From assembly GCA_002434915.1 (NCBI GenBank), contig DJLG01000160.1, forward strand, positions 1,211 through 13,191: a stretch of 11,981 nucleotides of DNA. Direction: 5' to 3'. Under the pieces are notes generated by a model. That model was not told the origin of the DNA. It was given only the letters and a program-made list of their open reading frames with translations, and searched no databases. The position numbers and the translations under genes are program-made. Position 1 is the stretch's first letter, and each line of letters begins with the position of its first letter. The stretch is from Proteobacteria bacterium UBA6522 (GTDB lineage: Bacteria; Pseudomonadota; Gammaproteobacteria; Steroidobacterales; Rariloculaceae). This document shows, piece by piece, positions 1-5,753 of the stretch.

Positions 1-435
1 TACTTCCATAAATGAGGGCGAATCAAAATAAAAATACCAAACTCCAAATCCAGCAGACAACAGCGCTACAAAAAGCATAAGAGCCATCCACCGAGCAAGC
101 CGTCTCCCACTATCAAGTTGAATTGGTTGACTAGCCATCATAGGAACATCACGACTACCAACCTGGTGGGTATACTTTTTTAAAATATCTTCATATTTGA
201 GCCCAACGCGCTGAGAATATTGCCTCATATACCCTTTAGTGAAGACAGGCGCAGAAAAAACCTCGAACTCATCCTGTTCAAGGGCTAGTAAAAAGCGGGT
301 ATCAATACGCAAATCTCTAACAAGTTGCTCTATAGATAAGCCTTTTGCCTCACGAGCAGTCCTAAGCGTTTCGCCAACAGATAGGGCTTTCTCTTCAGTA
401 AGCTCATCGGTATTTTTTGCTTCAGTATTTTTCAT
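1..435 (-). CDS. rodZ: RodZ-like cytoskeletal membrane protein, N-terminal part (runs off left edge)
   Basis: Visible are 145 residues read from the ATG at 435, open to the window edge. Residues about 17-78 form a Cro/C1-type helix-turn-helix of the RodZ kind (GETLRTAREAKGLSIEQL, then PVFTKGYMRQYS). A short linker follows, then a basic patch (RRLARW, 111-116) and one hydrophobic membrane segment at about 117-137. That order, cytoplasmic HTH, basic stop and a single TM, is the RodZ plan; the periplasmic C-terminal domain lies outside the window. In the known family RodZ links the MreB filament to the cell-wall elongation machinery through the HTH. Position after ndk and rlmN fits the common gammaproteobacterial order ndk-rlmN-rodZ-ispG. 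The Shine-Dalgarno is poor. An in-frame GTG at 474-472 is an alternative start, but ATG gives the usual short leader before the HTH. Confidence 0.9.
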   Translation of the reverse strand, partial: MKNTEAKNTDELTEEKALSVGETLRTAREAKGLSIEQLVRDLRIDTRFLLALEQDEFEVFSAPVFTKGYMRQYSQRVGLKYEDILKKYTHQVGSRDVPMMASQPIQLDSGRRLARWMALMLFVALLSAGFGVWYFYFDSPSFMEV

Positions 436-445
436 TTCACACAGT

Positions 446-462
446 TTGATCCATCTGATCAA
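446..462. repeat. 17-base inverted repeat just upstream of rodZ
   Basis: TTGATC-catct-GATCAA is a perfect 6-base inverted repeat with a 5-base spacer. It ends 10 bases before the rodZ ATG, inside the 126-base gap between rlmN and rodZ. It could be an operator-like site or fold as a weak hairpin in the mRNA that limits ribosome access. No T-run follows on either strand, so it is not an intrinsic terminator. A chance occurrence is possible. No convincing promoter was found elsewhere in this gap (436-561). Confidence 0.35.
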
Positions 463-561
463 TCTTTTAGTCACACCAAATTAGAACATCAGCAAGACAT
501 CTTGACCTGATTGTAAGACAGAACGACAGTCTAATCGGTATAAATAGGGTTCTAGCCAACA

Positions 562-1677
562 TTAAAGTGCTGCTCTAATTTTCCTGTTGCCTAAACGAAC
601 TAGCATCCGATTTTTGACCTGGCCCGCCAACTGACCACAAGCCGCTGAGATATCGTCCCCCCGGGTACGCCTTATTGTAGCGACAATCCCAGACGCTCTT
701 AGTTTCATACAAAACCTTCTAATCACGTCCGCTTCTGAGCAGGTGTATTGTGTACCAGGAAAAGAATTGAAAGGGATAAGGTTTACCTTGGCCGGTCTAT
801 TTTTTAGCAATTTTATAAGCGAAATTGCATCCTGAACTCCATCATTTACACCAGCCAGCATTACGTATTCAAATGTTATATGTCGAGATGCAACCGATTC
901 TGAATAATTCCAGCAGGCCTCCAATAATTCATTAATCCGATGGCGCTGATTAATGGGCACTAGTTTATCTCGAAGATCATCTGTTGGTGCATGAAGTGAT
1001 ACAGCTAAGGCAACATTACAGTCATGAGCAAGTTTTCTGATCTGCGGCACAAGGCCAGATGTGCTAATCGTTACACGTCTCCGTGATAATCCCATTGCAT
1101 GATCATCGATAAGCAGCTTCGTCACTTGCACCACTTCACGATAATTTGCCAAAGGCTCCCCCATACCCATAAAAACAATATTAGTAATCGATGATTCTGG
1201 TGCAAGCTCTTGATTTGCAATAATCACCTGGCCAAGAATTTCAGCAGCACTGAGGTTTCTATTAAAACCACGCCGGCCCGTTGCACAGAATGAGCAGTCC
1301 ATAGCGCATCCAGCCTGCGAAGAAATGCATAAAGTCGATCGATTTGGCTCAGGAATATACACTGCCTCAACCGCCTGTCCTGCACCAACATCAAGCACCC
1401 ACTTAAGTGTTCCATCTCGCGCATGATCTATGCGTATCACTTTCGGTAAGGACATGGTGGCAACAAGATTAAGCTGGCTACGCAATCGCAAACTTAAGTC
1501 GGTCATCTCGTCGAATTCCAATACACCACGCTGATAAATCCAGCGCATAATCTGTTTAACGCGGTATGGCTTTTCTCCCAAACCAACGAAGAATTTGGCT
1601 AGTGAATCTGGCGCAAGACCAATGAGGTTTAGCTTCCCTGATTCCGTAGATATTGAACTCAGCGCATTCTCGCGCAA
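562..1677 (-). CDS. rlmN: Dual-specificity 23S rRNA/tRNA adenine C2-methyltransferase RlmN
   Basis: Radical SAM enzyme that methylates C2 of adenosine at 23S rRNA A2503 and tRNA A37 in the known family. The 371 residues match full family length. Visible are the [4Fe-4S]-binding CxxxCxxC (Cys124, Cys128, Cys131), the SAM motif FMGMGEP (169-175), and the two catalytic cysteines of the ping-pong mechanism, Cys117 (TLCISSQAGC) and Cys347 (ISAACGQLAG). The N-terminal region (GKLNLIGL, then GEKPYRVKQIMRWIY) aligns with E. coli RlmN and needs about 14 residues before it. That places the start at a TTG codon (1677-1675), 4 bases after an AGGAGG. No ATG or GTG is available at the right place. The gene overlaps the end of ndk by 19 bases, so translation is probably coupled. 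It depends on Fe-S clusters, whose assembly genes lie upstream in the same run. Confidence 0.97.
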   Translation of the reverse strand: MRENALSSISTESGKLNLIGLAPDSLAKFFVGLGEKPYRVKQIMRWIYQRGVLEFDEMTDLSLRLRSQLNLVATMSLPKVIRIDHARDGTLKWVLDVGAGQAVEAVYIPEPNRSTLCISSQAGCAMDCSFCATGRRGFNRNLSAAEILGQVIIANQELAPESSITNIVFMGMGEPLANYREVVQVTKLLIDDHAMGLSRRRVTISTSGLVPQIRKLAHDCNVALAVSLHAPTDDLRDKLVPINQRHRINELLEACWNYSESVASRHITFEYVMLAGVNDGVQDAISLIKLLKNRPAKVNLIPFNSFPGTQYTCSEADVIRRFCMKLRASGIVATIRRTRGDDISAACGQLAGQVKNRMLVRLGNRKIRAAL

Positions 1678-2090
1678 ATCTCCTCCTCATCGAAGAAAAA
1701 GCTGATCTCATGAACAGCAGTATCTGGGCCGTCAGAGCCATGCACAATATTTTCTTCTATAGAACCTGCAAAATCTGCCCGAATTGTTCCTGGATCAGCT
1801 TCTGCTGGATTCGTTGCACCCATAATTTCACGGTTTTTTTGTATTGCATTCTCTCCCTCAAGGACCTGTACAACTACTGGACCAGATCTCATATAACGTA
1901 CAAGGTCAGAATAAAAGGGTCGTTCTTTATGAACCTCATAAAAGCCTTCAGCCTGTTTCTGGGAGAGATGTAACATCCTTGCCGCAACAATCTGAAGTCC
2001 TTGATCTTCAAATCGTCGGTAGATTTCACCGATCAGATTTTTTTGCACGCCATCTGGCTTAATTATGGAAAGAGTTCTTTCTAACGACAT
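1659..2090 (-). CDS. ndk: Nucleoside diphosphate kinase
   Basis: Transfers the gamma-phosphate of ATP to NDPs through a phosphohistidine, balancing cytosolic (d)NTP pools. The protein is 143 residues, the same length as E. coli Ndk, and aligns end to end. Visible are the N-terminal SIIKPDG with Lys11, the Kpn-loop region (SGPVVVQVLEGENA), the GATNPAEADPGTIRADF nucleotide-binding stretch, and the catalytic His117 in VHGSDG. The ATG is preceded by AAGGTG at a normal distance. The gene begins 15 bases after the iscA stop. Its last 19 bases overlap rlmN, and its acidic C-terminal codons carry the rlmN ribosome binding site. Confidence 0.98.
   Translation of the reverse strand: MSLERTLSIIKPDGVQKNLIGEIYRRFEDQGLQIVAARMLHLSQKQAEGFYEVHKERPFYSDLVRYMRSGPVVVQVLEGENAIQKNREIMGATNPAEADPGTIRADFAGSIEENIVHGSDGPDTAVHEISFFFDEEEICARMR
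1682..1687 (-). promoter_or_regulatory. Ribosome binding site of rlmN inside ndk
   Basis: On the minus strand the bases read AGGAGG, a full anti-16S match, followed by AGAT and the TTG start codon of rlmN. The same bases encode the Glu run near the Ndk C-terminus (DEEEI). The strong site supports the TTG start choice and compensates for the weak initiation codon and short spacer. Confidence 0.7.
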
Positions 2091-2105
2091 TATTCACCTT
2101 CTTTC

Positions 2106-2429
2106 TTAGACACTAAAACTTTCACCGCAACCGCACTCACCTTTGATATTCGGATTATGGAATCTGAACATTTCATTTATACCCTCTTTGACAAAATCGA
2201 CCTGAGTTCCATCGATCAATTTTAGACTGTCACTGTTAACCACAACTTTTACACCGAACTCACTAAATACAACATCGTCCGAATCTATTGAATCCGCATA
2301 ATCAACAACATAAGCATAGCCAGAGCAGCCTGTTTTCTTAATTCCAAGCCTAAGTCCTACGCCATGGCCACGACGTTCTAAATGACCCCGTACACGGTCA
2401 GCCGCGCTTTCAGTAAGTGATATAGCCAT
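2106..2429 (-). CDS. iscA: Iron-sulfur cluster assembly protein IscA (A-type carrier)
   Basis: A-type carrier that accepts or relays Fe or Fe-S clusters to apo-proteins in the cytosol. Read from the ATG at 2429 it is 107 residues, exactly the length of E. coli IscA, and aligns throughout (MAISLTESAADRV, then GLRLGIKKTGCSGYAY). The three conserved cysteines are present: Cys35 and the C-terminal pair Cys99/Cys101 (GECGCGESF). An in-frame start 16 codons upstream (2477) is rejected: it would overlap the scaffold gene, and its extra residues match nothing in the family. The ATG lies 2 bases after the upstream stop, with AAGG immediately before it and AGGA a little further back, so coupling is likely. 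It is distinguished from ErpA and SufA only by context and close similarity to IscA. Confidence 0.95.
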   Translation of the reverse strand: MAISLTESAADRVRGHLERRGHGVGLRLGIKKTGCSGYAYVVDYADSIDSDDVVFSEFGVKVVVNSDSLKLIDGTQVDFVKEGINEMFRFHNPNIKGECGCGESFSV

Positions 2430-2431
2430 CC

Positions 2432-2821
2432 TTAATTTCCATCCTGCGTCGTTAATCGCTCTAGTTTTTTCTGACAAGCTGCCGCAGCATCTTCAATCAG
2501 CAGCAACTTACCTAGTCTATCTACAGGAACGCCTAGTTCCTTCCGTCGATCAATCATTCCTAAGTCTAATAATGCGCCAGTCTCACGGCCTTCTAACCAT
2601 TCCGCCGCCCAATCAACAGCGGCTACCGTGTAAGGGCAACCGTATACATTAAAACGAATAGTTCGTATTAACCCATTAATTACTTGAACCTGAAAACGGA
2701 CCCAAACGTTTAAAGTTCGATCTGATGACTCGCCTGAAACGACCCCTGCAATACCTTCCTCGAAACTTTTAACCCTATTTGGCGAAAGAAAGCGCTGCTT
2801 AACTTCAGACTCGTAATCCAT
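2432..2821 (-). CDS. Divergent IscU/NifU-N-like scaffold protein lacking most cluster ligands
   Basis: A 129-residue protein between iscS and iscA that has the IscU fold signature: YESEVKQRFLSPNRVKSF at the start, then RFNVYGCPYTVAAVDWAAEWLEG around residue 62, and LIEDAAAA near the end. IscU is the scaffold on which IscS-derived sulfur and iron form [2Fe-2S] clusters. Against E. coli IscU recalled from memory, only Cys63 is kept (here Cys62). Cys37 aligns with Thr36, Asp39 with Asn38, His105/Cys106 with Gly104/Lys105, and the HscA-binding LPPVK is replaced by VPVDR. The only other cysteine, Cys116, lies on the C-terminal helix and is not at a ligand position. The frame is intact, so it is probably expressed. 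It may be a sulfur acceptor or an IscS partner rather than a full scaffold. No clear Shine-Dalgarno was found. Assignment to the superfamily is firm; function is open. Confidence 0.8.
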   Translation of the reverse strand: MDYESEVKQRFLSPNRVKSFEEGIAGVVSGESSDRTLNVWVRFQVQVINGLIRTIRFNVYGCPYTVAAVDWAAEWLEGRETGALLDLGMIDRRKELGVPVDRLGKLLLIEDAAAACQKKLERLTTQDGN

Positions 2822-2848
2822 AATCTAGTCAATAGTTTAGCGCAAAGT

Positions 2849-2863
2849 ATGCGTCCGACGCAT
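2849..2863 (-). repeat. Intercistronic hairpin between iscS and the scaffold gene
   Basis: ATGCGT-ccg-ACGCAT is a perfect 6-base inverted repeat with a 3-base loop. In the minus-strand mRNA the stem begins with the last base of the iscS stop codon, about 28 bases before the next start. No U-tract follows, so it is not an intrinsic terminator. It may mark a processing or 3'-end-protecting structure that adjusts expression of iscS against the downstream genes. Such roles are known for intercistronic hairpins generally; here it is inference. Confidence 0.45.
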
Positions 2864-4032
2864 TAACTTACAGTCCATTCTGGTGCTCCGCTGGCTAACT
2901 CTCTAAGCCTAAGCACCTCTTCACGAACCCTCTTTAAAACATAGTCAATATCAGATTCTGTAGTAAAACGACCTACGCTAAACCGCAAACTACTAGAAGC
3001 AAGAGCGTCACTCAATCCCATCCCACGTAGCACATGGGATGGATCAGGAACATCAGAATTACAAGCCGAACCAGCAGAAATAGCCACATCTGCAAGCGAA
3101 GTTCTTAGGCTTTCTCCTTCTACACCCGCAAACGTAACATTCAAAATATGTGGGGATCGCTTCGTGGCATGACCATTTAAGGATACTCCCTCTATAACCT
3201 TCAGTCCCGCCCATAGCTGATCACGCCTGGCTGCTAGTAGTGGCCCCTCCTGATCTGGATCAGCCAGAGCAAATGCCTTACCAAAGCCAGCAATCTGATG
3301 TGTTGCTAGAGTTCCAGAGCGATAGCCCCACTCCTGCTCACCACCATAGATCATAGGGGCGATTTTCATACCCTTACGAATATAAAGGGCACCGATGCCC
3401 ATAGGACCATAGGCTTTATGGGCAGTTAGTGAAACAAGATCTACTGAGAAATCTGCAACATTCAAAGGAACCTTCCCTACACTCTGTGCTGCATCCACAT
3501 GAAATAATACGCCCCTCTCTTGGCAGAGCTCGCCAAGGGCAGCAAGATCTTGCAAAACACCAGTCTCATTATTCACATGCATAATTGATACAAGGACTGT
3601 GTCATTTCGTATTGCTGTAGCAAGTTGCTGTGTACTAATAACACCATGTTCATCATGATCAACAAAAGTAATCTCAAACCCTTGGTCTTTAAGCGCATAA
3701 GCAGTATCTAACACAGCCTTATGCTCCAGTGTCGAGGTAATCAAATGCCGCCCACGATGTTGATTTGCATTCATAGTACCGATCAAAGCCATGTTGTCAG
3801 ACTCTGTTGCACCAGATGTGAAACAAATACTATCTACTTCAGCACCAATACGAGCAGCAATCTGACCGCGTGCCGTATCAATATGAACCTTAGCGCTTTT
3901 GCCAAAAAAATGTGATGAAGACGAATTAGCATAATCCCCATCCGGGCCTAAGCACTGAATCATTGCCTCAACAACTTCTGGATCCACCGGAGTCGTAGCT
4001 GCATAGTCTAGATATATTTTCTTGGCTTCCAT
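2863..4032 (-). CDS. iscS: Cysteine desulfurase IscS
   Basis: PLP enzyme that removes sulfur from L-cysteine as a protein persulfide and passes it to Fe-S scaffolds and tRNA thiolation enzymes. It is 389 residues, slightly shorter than E. coli IscS (404). Visible are the N-terminal YLDYAATTPVDPEV, GATESDN (74-80), His104 (STLEHKAVL), Asp180 in HVDAAQS, and the PLP lysine Lys206 in TAHKAYGPMGIGALY. The catalytic Cys324 lies in a long flexible loop (ISAGSACNSDVPDPSHVL), as in group I/IscS-type enzymes. The C-terminus (APEWTVS) is shorter than in E. coli, where the tail contacts IscU, so partner binding may differ. The start lies 4 bases after the trmJ stop with no Shine-Dalgarno, suggesting re-initiation. 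No iscR precedes it. Confidence 0.96.
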   Translation of the reverse strand: MEAKKIYLDYAATTPVDPEVVEAMIQCLGPDGDYANSSSSHFFGKSAKVHIDTARGQIAARIGAEVDSICFTSGATESDNMALIGTMNANQHRGRHLITSTLEHKAVLDTAYALKDQGFEITFVDHDEHGVISTQQLATAIRNDTVLVSIMHVNNETGVLQDLAALGELCQERGVLFHVDAAQSVGKVPLNVADFSVDLVSLTAHKAYGPMGIGALYIRKGMKIAPMIYGGEQEWGYRSGTLATHQIAGFGKAFALADPDQEGPLLAARRDQLWAGLKVIEGVSLNGHATKRSPHILNVTFAGVEGESLRTSLADVAISAGSACNSDVPDPSHVLRGMGLSDALASSSLRFSVGRFTTESDIDYVLKRVREEVLRLRELASGAPEWTVS

Positions 4033-4036
4033 GCTA

Positions 4037-4798
4037 TTAATTTTTGTTTGTAAGGTTCTTCTCAGTCTTATTAGAAGAATCTGGAGAAAGCGCCGCTAAT
4101 ACACCACGCAAAATATTCACTTCATTACGATCAAGGCTTGCCCGATGAAAAATCCTACGCAGTCGCAGCTTGAGTTGCTTAGGATGATCCGGATTCAAGA
4201 AGCCAACATCCGCTAATAAATCCTCGAGATGCTGATGAAATCCCTCAAGCTCCTGAGCATTTGCTAAAGGGTTTTCAGATGCGGGAGCTTCATCCCTCAG
4301 AAACGATTCGAAATCTATACTAGCCATACGAAGTTCATAACATAGAATCTGAACGGCCATAGCAATATTCAACGATGAATAGTCAGGGTTTGCTGGTATA
4401 TGCACAAGTTTCTGACAATAGGCCATATCCTCATTAGTTAGCCCAGAATGCTCTGGACCAAATACTGCTGCAACCTGAGTATGTGCAATTTTTGACCACA
4501 TTTCTTTGGCTGCACTTCGAGGGTCAATGGTAGGCCAAGTAAGACTGCGTAGACGTGCACTGGCTCCAACAACAAAACCACAATCAGCGACTGCTTCACT
4601 CAAAGAATCTACCATTCGTGCTTGAGAAAGCACGTCATCAGCGCCAGAAGCGCGAGCTGTTGCCTCAGCACTAGGAAAGTCCTTAGGAGAAACCAATACC
4701 AGATCATCTAGATTCATGGTCTTCATTGCCCTAGCAATTGCACCAATATTTCCTGGGTGTGAAGTTCCAACAAGTACAATACGCACTGGTACGCGCAT
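4037..4798 (-). CDS. trmJ: tRNA (cytidine/uridine-2'-O-)-methyltransferase TrmJ
   Basis: SPOUT-class methyltransferase that 2'-O-methylates nucleotide 32 in the anticodon loop of certain tRNAs, using SAM. The 253 residues match family length. The three SpoU motifs are visible: HPGNIGAIARAMK (14-26, with Asn17 and Arg23), VFGPEHSGLTNEDM (112-125), and IPANPDYSSLNIAMAVQ (134-150), which forms part of the knotted SAM site. Motif 2 has Pro-Glu-His where E. coli has Arg-Glu-Arg, a modest variation. The C-terminal extension (after about 165) is the TrmJ-specific helical dimer domain. The ATG has a well-placed AGGA 6 bases upstream (4805-4808). It is the first gene of the leftward run, divergent from suhB as in many gammaproteobacteria, where iscR usually follows it; here iscS does. 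Confidence 0.95.
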   Translation of the reverse strand: MRVPVRIVLVGTSHPGNIGAIARAMKTMNLDDLVLVSPKDFPSAEATARASGADDVLSQARMVDSLSEAVADCGFVVGASARLRSLTWPTIDPRSAAKEMWSKIAHTQVAAVFGPEHSGLTNEDMAYCQKLVHIPANPDYSSLNIAMAVQILCYELRMASIDFESFLRDEAPASENPLANAQELEGFHQHLEDLLADVGFLNPDHPKQLKLRLRRIFHRASLDRNEVNILRGVLAALSPDSSNKTEKNLTNKN

Positions 4799-4826
4799 AA
4801 TAAATCCTAATCAAATTCTCTTTATG

Positions 4827-4856
4827 TTGACGGAACGAGTATTCTACCCCTCTAAT
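4827..4856 (+). promoter_or_regulatory. Probable sigma-70 promoter of suhB
   Basis: TTGACG (4827-4832) and TCTAAT (4851-4856) each match the consensus at five of six positions and are separated by 18 bases. Transcription would start near 4863, giving a leader of roughly 30 bases before the suhB ATG. The leader (CA-rich, no purine-rich Shine-Dalgarno) looks unstructured. On the opposite strand a TAGAAT (4841-4846) could be a -10 for trmJ, but no good -35 accompanies it. Confidence 0.6.
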
Positions 4857-4893
4857 GTCGACACTCCGAATCAATCTAACCATCTAAACCACC

Positions 4894-5688
4894 ATGCATG
4901 GAATATTAAACATAGCTGTACGTGCAGCACGCGAAGCTGCAGTCATTATGATTCGTAATCTTAATCGGATTGAACGGCTTGAAGTTTTACAGAAAAGACA
5001 CAACGAATTCGTTAGCCAAGTTGATAGGCTTGCAGAAGAGGCCATTATCGGTGTAATTAAGGAATATTATCCAGAACACTCGATCCTGGCAGAGGAAAGC
5101 GGCAAGAGTGGAGATCACGAGTATGAGTGGATTATTGATCCGCTGGATGGAACAACAAACTATCTCCACGGATTTCCCGTTTTCTCTGTCTCTATTGCAG
5201 TAATGCTTAAAGGTCAACTTGAACATGGGGTAGTTTATGACCCGCTCCGTCAAGAACTTTTTACAGCTAGCCGAGGGCAAGGGGCGCAGCTAGATGATCG
5301 TCGAATACGTGTAAGCAAGCGCACACAAATGCGGCAGTCTTTAATTGCTACGGGATTTCCGTATAGAGGTAAAGATCAACTTATTGACGACTACCTCGGA
5401 ATGCTTAAAGAAGTTATCAAGCAAAGTACTGGTGTTCGTCGAACCGGGTCGGCTGCTCTTGATCTCTGTTACGTTGCCGCGGGTCGGGTTGATGGTTTTT
5501 GGGAAATGGATCTAAAAAAATGGGATATAGCTGCAGGAGCACTAATACTTAAAGAAGCTGGGGGGCGCATTAGCGATTATCGTGGAACAGATAACTATCT
5601 TAATAGCGGCCACGTAGTAGCTGGTAACCCAAAAATATATTTGGCGCTTTCAGAGCTGCTTACTCCTTATGCATCTGATCTCCCCTGA
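4894..5688 (+). CDS. suhB: Inositol-1-monophosphatase family protein SuhB
   Basis: Mg2+-dependent inositol monophosphatase fold. In E. coli SuhB is also a Nus-complex factor that supports rRNA transcription antitermination. The 264 residues align along the whole of E. coli SuhB, starting MHGILNIAVRAAREAA. Metal and catalytic residues are intact: Glu67/Glu68 (ILAEESG), motif DPLDGTTNYLHG with Asp82 and Asp85, and WDIAAGALILKEAGG with Asp211. RRTGSAALDLCYVAAGRVDG (183-202), typical of SuhB, is also present. It is the only plus-strand gene here, transcribed from its own promoter, and its 3' end converges on secF. The start context is ATGCATGG, so a second, out-of-frame ATG overlaps at 4898 and opens a three-codon frame. 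No Shine-Dalgarno precedes it; the start is chosen by homology. Confidence 0.96.
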   Translation: MHGILNIAVRAAREAAVIMIRNLNRIERLEVLQKRHNEFVSQVDRLAEEAIIGVIKEYYPEHSILAEESGKSGDHEYEWIIDPLDGTTNYLHGFPVFSVSIAVMLKGQLEHGVVYDPLRQELFTASRGQGAQLDDRRIRVSKRTQMRQSLIATGFPYRGKDQLIDDYLGMLKEVIKQSTGVRRTGSAALDLCYVAAGRVDGFWEMDLKKWDIAAGALILKEAGGRISDYRGTDNYLNSGHVVAGNPKIYLALSELLTPYASDLP

Positions 5689-5753
5689 TCAGGAAAACAC
5701 TGACACGAAAAATTGTGGTTTTTCTTGGTTGAAACTTAAGACCAAATAAACAA

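Noticed and set aside
239..484. Plus-strand reading frame opposite rodZ
   Set aside because: It lies antisense to the conserved RodZ HTH; its Ser-rich composition is what the reverse of that coding sequence gives.
1653..1973. Plus-strand reading frame opposite ndk
   Set aside because: It is antisense to a fully conserved ndk and the ndk-rlmN junction, has no recognisable domain or ribosome binding site, and is a shadow frame.
2430..2477. Longer IscA start 16 codons upstream
   Set aside because: It would add residues not found in the family and overlap the scaffold gene; the ATG at 2429 gives exactly the E. coli IscA length.
4799..4893. IscR-type binding site between trmJ and suhB
   Set aside because: No match to the type 1 or type 2 IscR consensus was found by eye on either strand, consistent with no iscR at this locus.
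5684..5693. Ten-base palindrome CCTGATCAGG around the suhB stop codon
   Set aside because: It has no loop and no T-run, so it cannot be an intrinsic terminator; part of it is coding sequence and the rest is short enough for chance.
5707..5724. GAAAAA-ttgtgg-TTTTTC as a two-way terminator between suhB and secF
   Set aside because: The stem is almost all A-T and would be weak; the T-run is in the stem itself. Termination here remains unexplained and may be Rho-dependent.
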